From Winogradskyella endarachnes (lineage in GTDB: Bacteria > Bacteroidota > Bacteroidia > Flavobacteriales > Flavobacteriaceae): DNA of 64,000 nt. A program made the translations under genes and the position numbers. Below, piece after piece: positions 1 through 9,265 of this stretch. The notes below the pieces were generated by a model. The model was not told the DNA's origin, ran no database searches, and saw only the letters and a list, made by a program, of their open reading frames with translations. Positions within the stretch are counted from its first letter, which is position 1. Every line of letters begins with the position of its first letter. Where the stretch lies: contig NZ_WOWS01000001.1 of NCBI RefSeq assembly GCF_009741275.1, positions 124,001 to 188,000 on the forward strand. The letters are read 5' to 3'.

Positions 1-540
1 CCAGTTGTAAAGCTTATCAAAAGCTCTAGGCGATTGTTTTGTAGATAAATCTTTTACTTCAAAAGCACTTAAAATAGAGGTTTCTTTATCTGAATATAGT
101 TGTAAAATTTCACCTTCGCTTTGGTTGTAAGAAATATCATTGAGCTCTGTGTTTAAGATAAAATCAAAATCACCATCAATAGTATAATCTTCGCCAAGTT
201 TTGAAATTTCTTTGTTAAGCATGTGATGCGTGCTAATAGTGTCTTGGTGATGTGCTTCGTTTTTAAATAATGCATTCATGTAATTATCTACTAATTTAAA
301 AAGCTCAAGTTTTACAGCTAATGGTTCAGCATCAATATCAAAGTCTTTATTGTACAGTTCAATGATACTTTCGTCAATAATTCCGTTTGAGGAAAACATA
401 TTTTTTGGTAAAATCCCTGTAGATTCAGCAATATAAATTCTGTGTTTTACATATGGATGTAAATGTGGTATGGCAGAAAGCACCTTTTTTTCAAAGGCAT
501 TTCGTGCAGTTGTCGACGTTAATTCTTCTGATACACTCAT
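1..540 (-). CDS. hypothetical protein, 3' end cut by window
   Basis: An open frame runs from an ATG at 540 down to base 1 without a stop, giving 180 residues of an incomplete protein that starts MSVSEELTSTTARNAFEKKV. It is soluble, has no signal peptide or membrane segment, and is rich in acidic and helical stretches. A His-rich patch (THHMLNKE) lies near residue 105. I do not recognise the family. The absence of stops over 540 bases, a good ATG and flavobacterial codon use support a real gene. It is divergent from tilS, with 156 bases between the two starts. Confidence 0.75.
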   Translation of the reverse strand, partial: MSVSEELTSTTARNAFEKKVLSAIPHLHPYVKHRIYIAESTGILPKNMFSSNGIIDESIIELYNKDFDIDAEPLAVKLELFKLVDNYMNALFKNEAHHQDTISTHHMLNKEISKLGEDYTIDGDFDFILNTELNDISYNQSEGEILQLYSDKETSILSAFEVKDLSTKQSPRAFDKLYNW

Positions 541-684
541 GACCTAATAATTTTAAATTCATTTAAAGTTAACTAAAAAGTAAATACGTCAATATGATAA
601 AAGTCATTTTAACAGCCGTGATTTTGGCTTAAGACGTATAAAAATTAACTGTTTTAGAGCCTCTTTTGCATTGAATAATTTCAA

Positions 685-692
685 TATCTTTG
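685..692 (+). promoter_or_regulatory. -7 box TATCTTTG of tilS
   Basis: TATCTTTG matches the Bacteroidota -7 consensus TAnnTTTG exactly. A TTTTG at 664-668 could serve as a -33 element, though the spacing (about 16 bases) is short. The box ends only four bases before the GTG start of tilS, so transcription would begin at or next to the start codon. Confidence 0.55.
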
Positions 693-696
693 AAGT

Positions 697-2010
697 GTGC
701 TAACAGACTTCAAAAATCATATAATTGAAAAGCTTTCCATGTTGAAAGATGGCAAACTACTAATTGCTATTTCCGGTGGAATAGATAGTGTAGTTTTAGC
801 ACATTTATGCCAAAACATGAATCTGAATTTTTCACTAGCACACTGTAATTTTAAATTAAGAGCAGAAGAAAGTGATAAAGACGAAGCCTTTGTTATGGAT
901 TTAGCTAAAGATTTAAATGTTGAAGTTTTTATTCAAAATTTTGATACAACAGCTTATGCCACAGAACATAAACGTTCCATACAAATGGCTGCGAGAGAGT
1001 TACGTTACGACTGGTTTAAGGAATTAGCAGCACAATTAAATTTCGATTATATTCTCACAGCACATCATGCGGACGATAATTTAGAAACCTTTCTCATTAA
1101 CTTTACAAGAGGAACAGGATTGAATGGTTTAACCGGAATCCCAACGGTAAATGATAATGTAGTAAGACCGTTGTTGCCATTTTCTAGAATTCAAATTGAA
1201 ACCTTTGCAAAAGAAAATCAAATTACTTGGCGAGAAGATGCGAGTAATGCGTCTAGAAAATATCTAAGAAATAAATTAAGACACGAAGTAGTGCCGATTT
1301 TAAAAGAAATTAATCCGCAATTATTAGATAGTTTTCAAAATACGCTGAGTCATCTTAACGATACACAATTGGTAGTTGAAGAGCAATTATTCGATTTTAA
1401 GAAACGAGCTATTATTTCGGAAGATGATTTAGGAACGACCTATAAAATTTCAGAATTTAAAGCGGTTAAAAATCCTAAAGCTTATTTGTTTGAGCTATTT
1501 AAAAATTATGGTTTCACAGCGTGGAATGATGTTGTGGAGTTATTAGATGCACAATCTGGTAAGTTGGTAAAGTCTAATTCGCATCGTTTAATAAAGCATC
1601 GTGAGTTTTTAATTTTAACCACATTAAATCATTCTGACCGATGCGAAAAATCTCTATTGATATCAGAATATGATGACGAAGTAAAAACACCATTTGGAGT
1701 TTTATCATTTAATAATGTTGATGAAATTTCTGAAACCTCAAACCTCATTGTTTACGTTGATAAAGACCTATTAAAATTTCCGCTAGAATTAAGACTTTGG
1801 AAAGAAGGAGATGTATTTCAACCTATAGGAATGAAGGGCAAAAAGAAAATCAGTAAATACCTAAAAGACGAAAAGGCATCGTTAGTAGAAAAAGAAAATA
1901 CTTGGGTGTTAACTTCAGATAATAAAGTGGTTTGGGTTATTGGTAAACGTGCAGATGAACGATTTAAAGTAAAATCTAAGACTAAAAAAATATTTAAAGT
2001 TACTATTTAG
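697..2010 (+). CDS. tilS: tRNA(Ile)-lysidine synthetase TilS
   Basis: Ligates lysine to C34 of the CAU-anticodon tRNA-Ile using ATP, so that the tRNA reads AUA instead of AUG; essential and cytosolic. The N-type PP-loop SGGIDS is at residues 26-31, followed by the family segments AHCNF, RELRYDWF and TAHHADDNLET. A substrate-binding middle region comes next. The C-terminal TilS domain carries LRLWKEGDVFQPIGMKGKKK near residue 370-390. At 437 residues it has the usual length. The start is GTG at 697: homologues begin with a similar MLT-FKNHI stretch, but the promoter box ends just upstream, which would leave no leader. ATG at 739 would remove part of the N-terminal helix but keep the PP-loop. 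Confidence 0.95.
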   Translation: MLTDFKNHIIEKLSMLKDGKLLIAISGGIDSVVLAHLCQNMNLNFSLAHCNFKLRAEESDKDEAFVMDLAKDLNVEVFIQNFDTTAYATEHKRSIQMAARELRYDWFKELAAQLNFDYILTAHHADDNLETFLINFTRGTGLNGLTGIPTVNDNVVRPLLPFSRIQIETFAKENQITWREDASNASRKYLRNKLRHEVVPILKEINPQLLDSFQNTLSHLNDTQLVVEEQLFDFKKRAIISEDDLGTTYKISEFKAVKNPKAYLFELFKNYGFTAWNDVVELLDAQSGKLVKSNSHRLIKHREFLILTTLNHSDRCEKSLLISEYDDEVKTPFGVLSFNNVDEISETSNLIVYVDKDLLKFPLELRLWKEGDVFQPIGMKGKKKISKYLKDEKASLVEKENTWVLTSDNKVVWVIGKRADERFKVKSKTKKIFKVTI

Positions 2011-2092
2011 TTTTTAGAACTTAAATATTTGTAATATAGTGAAATAGATTTAAAAATAGCCTATATAGATAATAGAAAATAAATTATAAAAT

Positions 2093-3715
2093 TTGAAATT
2101 AAAAGGAAACATCGTAGACGTTGAGCATCGTAATATTTTCAAAGGAGAAATCACGATTAAAGATGGAAAAATTATAGCTATCGAAAAGAAAGACTGTGAA
2201 GAAAATCATTTCATTTTACCAGGTTTTGTAGATGCACATATCCATATTGAGAGCTCAATGTTAGTACCAAGTGAATTTGCAAAAATTGCTGTTAATCACG
2301 GAACCATTGCTACTGTTTCTGACCCACACGAAATTGCCAATGTGCTTGGTGTAAAAGGTGTGGAGTTTATGATTGAAAACGGAAAACAAACGCCTTTTAA
2401 ATTTAATTTTGGGGCACCATCTTGCGTGCCAGCGACAAGTTTTGAATCTGCAGGAGCTGTTATTGATTCTGATGATATTAAAGCCTTAATGGAACATCCG
2501 GATATTAAATATATGGCCGAAATGATGAATTATCCTGGCGTAATTTATGATGATGCCGAAGTGCTGAAGAAAATAGAATGGGCTAAACATTACAATAAAC
2601 CAATTGATGGGCATGCACCAGGATTGCGAGGCGATGATTTAACAAAATATATCGCAGCAGGAATTTCTACTGATCACGAGTGTTTTACTTATGAAGAAGG
2701 TTTAGAGAAACTCCAAAAAGGCATGAAAGTTATTATTAGAGAAGGTAGTGCTGCCAAAAATTTTAATGCGCTTATAGATTTGCTAGACAAGCATTATGAA
2801 AACATGATGTTTTGTAGCGATGATAAGCATCCAGATGATTTATTATTAGGTCATATCAATCAAATTTGTGCAAGAGCTGTTGCTAAGGGTAATGATGTTT
2901 TTAAAGTGTTACAAGCGGCTTGTGTTAATCCTGTAAAACATTACAATTTAGATGTTGGGTTACTCAATGTTGGCGATGATGCGGATTGTATTGTTGTAGA
3001 AGATTTAAAAGACTTTAAAACGCTTCAAACATATATTAACGGTGAATTGGTTTCAGATAATGGTGTTTCAAAAGTGAAACATGTGGAATTTGAAAATTTA
3101 AATAATTTCAACACCACAAAAAAAGAGGTTTCAGATTTCAGGTTAGCATCTAAAGCGAAAGAAATTAGAGTTATAGAATGTTTGGAAGGTGAATTAATTA
3201 CTAATGAAATTATCGCAACAGCCACAATCAAAGACGGAAATTTGGTGTCTAATACAGATACTGATATTTTAAAAATGACGGTTGTTAATCGTTATAAAAA
3301 TGATAAACCAGCAATCGCTTTTATTAAAAATTATGGTTTAAAAGAAGGTGCTATTGCTAGTTCTGTTGGTCACGATTCGCATAATATAATCGCTATTGGT
3401 GTTTCGGATGAAGCTATTTGTAAAGCGGTTAACCTTTTGATTGAAAATGAAGGTGGTATTTGTGCAGTTTCAGACACTAAGGAAAAAGTTATTCCATTAC
3501 CTGTGGCTGGCATTATGAGCGACCAAAATGCAGAAGTTATAGGTAAGCAATATTCTGAATTGGATAAAATGGCAAAGCAATTAGGAAGTAAGCTTCACGC
3601 GCCATATATGAGTTTGTCTTTTATGGCTTTGTTGGTGATTCCTGCTTTAAAACTAAGTGATAAAGGACTTTTTAATGGCGGAAAATTTAAGTTTACGGAT
3701 TTGGTTGTTAATTAA
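2093..3715 (+). CDS. ade: adenine deaminase
   Basis: Deaminates adenine to hypoxanthine and ammonia in purine salvage. It has the amidohydrolase metal motif [13 protein letters not shown] near residue 50, the AdeC-typical [17 protein letters not shown] and STDHE segments, and the family-specific C-terminal domain with SVGHDSHNI and GGICAV. The 540 residues are full length for bacterial AdeC. No ATG lies near the conserved N-terminus; TTG at 2093 gives [10 protein letters not shown], which fits the family. It follows tilS by 82 bases in the same direction, and no terminator is visible between them. Confidence 0.94.
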   Translation: MKLKGNIVDVEHRNIFKGEITIKDGKIIAIEKKDCEENHFILPGFVDAHIHIESSMLVPSEFAKIAVNHGTIATVSDPHEIANVLGVKGVEFMIENGKQTPFKFNFGAPSCVPATSFESAGAVIDSDDIKALMEHPDIKYMAEMMNYPGVIYDDAEVLKKIEWAKHYNKPIDGHAPGLRGDDLTKYIAAGISTDHECFTYEEGLEKLQKGMKVIIREGSAAKNFNALIDLLDKHYENMMFCSDDKHPDDLLLGHINQICARAVAKGNDVFKVLQAACVNPVKHYNLDVGLLNVGDDADCIVVEDLKDFKTLQTYINGELVSDNGVSKVKHVEFENLNNFNTTKKEVSDFRLASKAKEIRVIECLEGELITNEIIATATIKDGNLVSNTDTDILKMTVVNRYKNDKPAIAFIKNYGLKEGAIASSVGHDSHNIIAIGVSDEAICKAVNLLIENEGGICAVSDTKEKVIPLPVAGIMSDQNAEVIGKQYSELDKMAKQLGSKLHAPYMSLSFMALLVIPALKLSDKGLFNGGKFKFTDLVVN

Positions 3716-3804
3716 AGTTAAAAGTTATTAGCTATCTAATCTAGTTATCTAAAAGTCTAACAATCTCATTATATTTAAACCTTTCAAAAAAATCCAGCCT
3801 AAAT

Positions 3805-5688
3805 ATGATTAAGAATTTCACCATTGTTTTAGTACTCTTTTTAGTTTTAGTTAATTGCAAAGAAGAAAAACACCAAGCACTCGAAAATCCTGAAACTGAA
3901 AAAGTAGAAGATACTTTCGTAAAAGATAATTACACTAAAAAAGAAGTGATGGTCGAGATGCGAGATGGTATTAAGCTACATACAACGATCTATTCGCCAA
4001 AAGATACGTCTAAGACTTACCCAATCTTAATGATGCGCACGCCTTACAGTTGTCGACCTTATGGAGAAGCTGAGTTTAGAAGTAAAATAGGGCCAAACAA
4101 ATATCTCATGGAAGAAGGTAATATTATGGTTTATCAAGATGTGCGTGGTCGTTGGAACAGTGAAGGCGTTTACGATAATATGCGTGCGTATATTCCTAAT
4201 AAAACTGGTAAGCAATTTGATGAAGCAAGTGATACTTACGATACTATAGAATGGTTGGTAAATAACGTAGAAAACAATAACGGAAATGTTGGTGCTTATG
4301 GTATTTCTTATCCTGGTTTCTATGCTACGTATTCACTTTTGGATGCACATCCTGCTTTAAAAGCGGTTTCGCCTCAGGCTTGTATAGGAGATTTCTTTTT
4401 TGATGATTTTATTCACAACGGAGCCTATTTGTTGAGTTATTGGAGGGCAACAGGTTTATTTGGGTATATGAAAAATGAACCTACAACAGAAGCTTGGTAT
4501 AAGTTACCCGATTTAGGAACAGAAGATCAGCATCAATTCTTTTTAGATCATATGCCATTAAGCAAGCTTAATGCATTTTATGATAGTACTAACGTGTTTA
4601 TGGAGCAAATAAAAACCCATGTGACGTATGATGAGTTTTGGCAAAGTAGGGGAATCATACAGCATTTAAAAGATATAAAACCAGCAACAATGGTTGTTGG
4701 TGGTTTATTTGATGCTGAAGATTTATACGGACCATTTAACACGTATAAGAGCATTGAAAAAAACAGTGACAATTATAATACTGTTGTTTTTGGCCCGTGG
4801 AGTCATGGTGATTGGGCAAGAACTAAAGAACGACAAGTAGTTGGGAATATCCATTTTGGAGATAGTATTTCAGATTATTTTCAGAAGAATATAGAGACCA
4901 AATTTTTTAATCATTTCCTTAAAGGTGAAGCCAATGGCGAAACAGGTTTACCTGAAGCGCACATGTTTAATACAGGTACAAAAGCATGGCAATCTTTTGA
5001 AAGCTGGCCACCACAAAATACAGCTAAAGAAAACTACTTTTTACAACCATATGAGCGTTTAACACAGCGTGCTACTAGGAATATCGCTACGTCAGATTTT
5101 ATAAGTGATCCAAAGAAACCAGTACCTTACACTGAAGATATTAAAGTTGGATTTACACCAAGAAAATTTATGACAGACGATCAGCGTTTTGCATCTAGAC
5201 GTCCAGATGTATTAACATTTGAAACCGAAATTTTAGAAAACGATGTAACACTTGCTGGCGATATTTTAGCAAAGTTGAAGGTGTCTACAACAGGTACAGC
5301 AGCCGATTGGATTGTTAAAGTTGTTGACGTGTTTCCTGCAGATACTGAAAACACGGACGATGTTCAAGACCATTTAAAACTGAGTAATTATCATATGATG
5401 GTTAGGAGTGAGGTGTTACGTGGACGTTTTAGAAACAGTATGTCTAAACCAGAACCTTTTGTACCTAATGAGAAAACTGCTGTGAATTTAAAGTTGCAAG
5501 ATGTGTTTCATACCTTTAAAAAAGGACATAAAATTCAAGTGCAAGTACAAAGTACATTTTTTCCTTATATAGATGCAAATCCGCAGACTTATGTAGATAA
5601 TATTTTTGAAGCAAGGGAATCCGATTTTCAAAAGCAAACGCATAAAGTTTATAATGATTCCTCTATAGAATTTACGATACTTAAATAA
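3805..5688 (+). CDS. CocE/NonD family hydrolase, lipoprotein (S15-type)
   Basis: An exported alpha/beta-hydrolase of the X-Pro dipeptidyl-peptidase S15 / CocE / alpha-amino-acid ester hydrolase group. These enzymes cleave esters or acylated amino compounds. A short hydrophobic leader ends in the lipobox LVNC (Cys18), so it should be anchored in a membrane, periplasmic or outer. The nucleophile elbow GISYPG puts Ser at residue 168. The acid is in the FDAED segment (about 303-306), and His334 lies in GPWSHGDW. A C-terminal jelly-roll domain (about 440-627) completes the family layout. Length 627 is typical. The natural substrate cannot be read from the sequence. Confidence 0.9.
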   Translation: MIKNFTIVLVLFLVLVNCKEEKHQALENPETEKVEDTFVKDNYTKKEVMVEMRDGIKLHTTIYSPKDTSKTYPILMMRTPYSCRPYGEAEFRSKIGPNKYLMEEGNIMVYQDVRGRWNSEGVYDNMRAYIPNKTGKQFDEASDTYDTIEWLVNNVENNNGNVGAYGISYPGFYATYSLLDAHPALKAVSPQACIGDFFFDDFIHNGAYLLSYWRATGLFGYMKNEPTTEAWYKLPDLGTEDQHQFFLDHMPLSKLNAFYDSTNVFMEQIKTHVTYDEFWQSRGIIQHLKDIKPATMVVGGLFDAEDLYGPFNTYKSIEKNSDNYNTVVFGPWSHGDWARTKERQVVGNIHFGDSISDYFQKNIETKFFNHFLKGEANGETGLPEAHMFNTGTKAWQSFESWPPQNTAKENYFLQPYERLTQRATRNIATSDFISDPKKPVPYTEDIKVGFTPRKFMTDDQRFASRRPDVLTFETEILENDVTLAGDILAKLKVSTTGTAADWIVKVVDVFPADTENTDDVQDHLKLSNYHMMVRSEVLRGRFRNSMSKPEPFVPNEKTAVNLKLQDVFHTFKKGHKIQVQVQSTFFPYIDANPQTYVDNIFEARESDFQKQTHKVYNDSSIEFTILK

Positions 5689-5707
5689 GAGGTGTTAATT
5701 CAATAAG

Positions 5708-5757
5708 TCGTCACTTCGAGTGATTTTTGAGGAACGAAAAAATTGTATCGAGAAACT
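5708..5757 (+). repeat. dispersed flavobacterial REP-like sequence
   Basis: The intergenic stretch contains TCGTCACTTCGAGTGATTTT, then AGGAACGAAAAA and TTGTATCGAGAA. From memory, this arrangement (cacTTCGAGTG ... GAACGAA ... TATCGAGAA) is an intergenic repeat found in many copies in Flavobacteriaceae genomes. Only one copy is visible in this window, so the repeat nature rests on that recollection and not on local evidence. Confidence 0.4.
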
Positions 5758-5785
5758 TTGATTAAAACATTGATAACAACATAGA

Positions 5786-6748
5786 ATGCCAATAATACAA
5801 TCAACTTATAAACCACCATTTTGGGCAAAAACAAGTTTTACATCAACTGTATTTTCTGGTTTAGCACGCAAAGTTGAAGGCGTTGAGCAAACAAGGGAGC
5901 GCATTATATTGCCAGATACGGATTTTTTAGATTTAGATTGGAGTTACACTGAGCAAAAAACCAATAAGGTAATTATTCTATTGCATGGTTTAGAAGGCAG
6001 TGCGCAGCGACCATATATGAAAGGTACAGCAAAGCTGTTTAACAATAATAATATCGATGCTGTTGGTGTAAATTTTAGAGGTTGCAGTGGTGAACCAAAT
6101 AGGTTGTTTAGAAGTTATCATTCTGGTGCCACTGAAGATTTAGAAGCCGTTATACAACATGTTTTATCTAAAGGTGTTTACGATGAAGTATACATAAAAG
6201 GTATTAGTCTTGGTGCAAATATGGCTTTAAAATATGTGGGAGAAAGAGAAGGTTTACCTAAAGAATTAAAAGCGGTAATTGCGGTTTCTGCGCCTTGCTA
6301 TTTAAAAGGGTCATGTGACGAATTATTAAGTTTTAAAAATAAACATTATGCCATTCGGTTTTTGGCACATTTAAAAGAAAAGCTAAAACCAAAATTAGAG
6401 CAATTCCCTAAAAATATTACAATTAAGGAGTTTAATTCAATTAAAACTTTAATAGATTTTGACGATGTGTATACCTCAAAAGCACATGGTTTTAATGGTG
6501 CTTTAGACTATTATGACAAGGCGAGTTGCTTACAGTTTTTACCAAATATTAAAGTCCCTTCTTTAATTATTAATGCGCTCAATGATTCGTTTTTATCGCC
6601 AGAATGTTTTCCTGTAAAAGAGGCTAAACACAATTCTAACTTGTATTTAGAAATGCCAAAATATGGAGGTCACGTTGGTTTTATAGATAAAGGGAATGTG
6701 TATTACAATGAAAGGCGTGCTTTGGAGTTTGTAAACGAGCTTCCTTGA
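5786..6748 (+). CDS. alpha/beta-fold hydrolase, YheT/EMB8 type
   Basis: A cytosolic 320-residue hydrolase of the YheT/ABHD1-3 group. After a long N-terminal lead that contains PFWAKT, the segment LLHGLEGS (about 66-72) forms the oxyanion region. VNFRGCSG follows, then the nucleophile elbow GISLGAN (Ser141). An acid in ALNDSF and a His in GGHVGF complete the triad. FRGCSGEPNR is characteristic of this group. Members act as esterases or lipases with poorly known substrates. It lies between two other genes on the plus strand with no obvious functional link. Confidence 0.88.
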   Translation: MPIIQSTYKPPFWAKTSFTSTVFSGLARKVEGVEQTRERIILPDTDFLDLDWSYTEQKTNKVIILLHGLEGSAQRPYMKGTAKLFNNNNIDAVGVNFRGCSGEPNRLFRSYHSGATEDLEAVIQHVLSKGVYDEVYIKGISLGANMALKYVGEREGLPKELKAVIAVSAPCYLKGSCDELLSFKNKHYAIRFLAHLKEKLKPKLEQFPKNITIKEFNSIKTLIDFDDVYTSKAHGFNGALDYYDKASCLQFLPNIKVPSLIINALNDSFLSPECFPVKEAKHNSNLYLEMPKYGGHVGFIDKGNVYYNERRALEFVNELP

Positions 6749-6793
6749 GTGAAAATCTTTTTTTAACTTTAAAATCAAATAAATTGAAAAAGT

Positions 6794-7291
6794 ATGAAAT
6801 TCCTCAAATTATTTCAGAATAAAACAGCATTAAAATCTATTTCTATAAAATCTGTTTTAGGGATTGCTATAGTAGCAATGGTTTTTGTGTCTTGCCAAAG
6901 TTTAAAAACCGCAGTTTTTGATCAATATTCTTATCAACAAGCCATTTCAATAAAGGTGGAAAGTCTTAATTTAATGGATGAGGCTGTAAATGATTATTTA
7001 GCACATGAGACTGAAGTTAGAACGCTACAATTAGATCTTCAAAAAATGGTTGAATATGAAAAGAACAAGCCAGATAATGAAGTGAGTTACACTATGTGGA
7101 AAACCATTACCAATGAAGAACGAAACTTATTAGCCGGATTTTTAAAACGTTGGAAAGAAAAGGATCAATTGTCTCAGGTGTTTATAGACGAAGCGAAAGT
7201 TCAAGTTTCAGAAGCCCTTGATCTTATCATTAAATATGAAGGTCAAAAGAATAAAACCAATGAAACTAATATTCTTAACTTTTTAAACTAA
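6794..7291 (+). CDS. hypothetical lipoprotein
   Basis: A 165-residue protein with an unusually long leader: a basic N-terminus to about residue 20, a hydrophobic stretch (SVLGIAIVAMVFV), then lipobox VSC near residue 33. The mature part is helical, with many charged residues and no recognised domain. The segment YEKNKPDNEVSYTMWKTITNEERN is loosely reminiscent of helical-bundle lipoproteins. It is followed after 15 bases by another small gene of unknown function, so the two are probably co-transcribed. The leader contains an alternative in-frame Met, but no homology evidence is available here to choose it. Confidence 0.75.
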   Translation: MKFLKLFQNKTALKSISIKSVLGIAIVAMVFVSCQSLKTAVFDQYSYQQAISIKVESLNLMDEAVNDYLAHETEVRTLQLDLQKMVEYEKNKPDNEVSYTMWKTITNEERNLLAGFLKRWKEKDQLSQVFIDEAKVQVSEALDLIIKYEGQKNKTNETNILNFLN

Positions 7292-7306
7292 CAACTATTA
7301 ACTAAA

Positions 7307-7630
7307 ATGGATATAGAAGAATTATTGAAGCTGTTAAAAGACGAATTACTGTTAGTTTTAGGAGAAAGTTATGGTGATTTTAAAAAAGAAACCAAAGCAG
7401 ATGTAGAGGTGTTTTTAACACTGTCTAAGGTTAAAATTGAACGTTGGACTAAATTGCTACAAGCAGGAGAATTAACGGTAGATGACTATAAATGGTTATT
7501 AGAAAGTCAGAAAGATGTATTAATTTTAAATGCACTTTATCAAGCTGGTGTTTCAAAATTACGCTTAGGACATTTAAAAAATAAGATTATTAAAACTATA
7601 GTAAATACGGTAATAACCGTTGTAATTTAG
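7307..7630 (+). CDS. hypothetical protein
   Basis: A 107-residue protein of unknown family. The N-terminal two thirds are charged and helical (starting MDIEELLKLLKDELLLVL); the last 16 residues (KIIKTIVNTVITVVI region) are hydrophobic and could be a membrane-interacting tail. It starts 15 bases after the lipoprotein gene and is probably the second cistron of a two-gene operon. It may be a partner of that lipoprotein; this is inference from position only. Confidence 0.7.
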   Translation: MDIEELLKLLKDELLLVLGESYGDFKKETKADVEVFLTLSKVKIERWTKLLQAGELTVDDYKWLLESQKDVLILNALYQAGVSKLRLGHLKNKIIKTIVNTVITVVI

Positions 7631-7705
7631 TGTCTAAATCATTGATTTCTAGATTTCAATTTTTTTATAAACGATTTATCTCTATTTTTAGGGAAATATA
7701 AATTC

Positions 7706-9244
7706 ATGCTTAAAAAAGTTTTTGCCAGTGCCGTTTTTGGCGTGGAAGCTTCAACCATAACAGTAGAAGTCAATGTAGATAAAGGTGTTGGTTATCATTT
7801 AGTTGGTCTTCCGGATAACGCTATAAAAGAAAGTAATTACAGAATAGCAGCAGCACTTCAGAATAACGGTTACCGAATTCCAGGTAAAAAGATTACTATA
7901 AACATGGCACCTGCCGATTTGCGCAAAGAAGGTTCTGCGTATGATTTAACTTTAGCCATAGGAATTTTGTCGGCATCAAATCAAATTAAAGCTGAAAATT
8001 TAGAGGATTATCTCATTATGGGAGAATTGTCCTTAGATGGAAGTTTGCAACCATTTAAAGGTGCTTTGCCGATTGCTGTAAAGGCAAGGGAAGAAGGTTT
8101 TAAGAATATTATTTTACCAATTCAGAATGCAAAAGAAGCGGCTATTGTTGATGATTTAAATGTTTTTGGTGTTGAAAACATAATGCAAGTCATTAATCAT
8201 TTTGATAATGGTGAACCTCTGGAGCAAACGATTATTAACACTAGAGAAGAATTTTTTAAAAATCTCGATTTTCCGGAATTTGATTTTGCAGATGTAAAAG
8301 GGCAAGAGTCTATAAAGCGTTGTATGGAAATTGCTGCTGCAGGAGGGCATAATATTATTTTAATCGGTCCACCAGGTTCTGGTAAAACCATGTTAGCAAA
8401 ACGTTTGCCGAGTATTTTACCGCCAATGACCTTGCACGAAGCTTTAGAAACCACTAAAATACATTCGGTTGTTGGTAGAGTGAAAGCACATACTGGTCTC
8501 ATGGCACAACGGCCGTTTAGAAGCCCACATCATACCATTTCTAATGTTGCACTTGTTGGAGGTGGAAGTTATCCGCAACCAGGTGAAATTTCATTATCGC
8601 ATAATGGTGTGTTGTTTTTAGATGAATTGCCAGAGTTTAAACGCGAAGTTTTAGAAGTGATGCGTCAGCCTCTGGAAGATAGAGAAGTGACTATTTCTAG
8701 AGCTAAATTCACGGTGACGTATCCATCGTCATTCATGTTAGTGGCAAGCATGAATCCAAGTCCAAGCGGTTATTTTAATGATCCAGATGCGCCAATAACT
8801 TCTTCTCCGGCAGAAATGCAACGGTATATGGGTAAAATTTCTGGACCATTATTAGATAGAATCGATATTCATATAGAAGTAACACCTGTGCCTTTTGAGA
8901 AATTATCAGATGAACGAACTGGTGAGTCTTCGGTAGATATAAGGAAACGAGTTACTAAAGCAAGAGAAAAGCAAACACATCGATTTAAAGGTTTAGAAAA
9001 TATTCATTACAACGCTCAAATGAATACCAAACAAATCCGTACATATTGTAAGCTAGAAGAGGCTTCCTTACAATTATTAAAATCAGCAATGGAACGGTTA
9101 AACTTATCTGCTAGAGCCTATGATAGGATATTGAAAGTTTCTCGTACAATTGCTGATTTAGAAGGTTCTAACGATATTTTAGGTGCTCATATTAGTGAGG
9201 CGATACAATACCGTAGTTTAGATCGCGATGGTTGGTTAGGATAA
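7706..9244 (+). CDS. comM: YifB/ComM family Mg-chelatase-like AAA+ ATPase
   Basis: A 512-residue protein with an N-terminal ChlI/Lon-like S5-fold domain (about 1-170, VGVYHLVGLPDNAIKES-type start), an AAA+ Mg-chelatase domain with Walker A GPPGSGKT (near residue 220) and Walker B GVLFLDELPEF, and a C-terminal Mg-chelatase helical domain. The family includes ComM, a hexameric helicase that promotes branch migration when natural-transformation DNA is integrated. Whether this strain is competent is not shown here. The gene ends 21 bases from the convergent ATP-grasp gene, and no hairpin terminator is seen in that gap. Confidence 0.93.
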   Translation: MLKKVFASAVFGVEASTITVEVNVDKGVGYHLVGLPDNAIKESNYRIAAALQNNGYRIPGKKITINMAPADLRKEGSAYDLTLAIGILSASNQIKAENLEDYLIMGELSLDGSLQPFKGALPIAVKAREEGFKNIILPIQNAKEAAIVDDLNVFGVENIMQVINHFDNGEPLEQTIINTREEFFKNLDFPEFDFADVKGQESIKRCMEIAAAGGHNIILIGPPGSGKTMLAKRLPSILPPMTLHEALETTKIHSVVGRVKAHTGLMAQRPFRSPHHTISNVALVGGGSYPQPGEISLSHNGVLFLDELPEFKREVLEVMRQPLEDREVTISRAKFTVTYPSSFMLVASMNPSPSGYFNDPDAPITSSPAEMQRYMGKISGPLLDRIDIHIEVTPVPFEKLSDERTGESSVDIRKRVTKAREKQTHRFKGLENIHYNAQMNTKQIRTYCKLEEASLQLLKSAMERLNLSARAYDRILKVSRTIADLEGSNDILGAHISEAIQYRSLDRDGWLG

Positions 9245-9265
9245 AACTATAACAGATTTGTTGTT

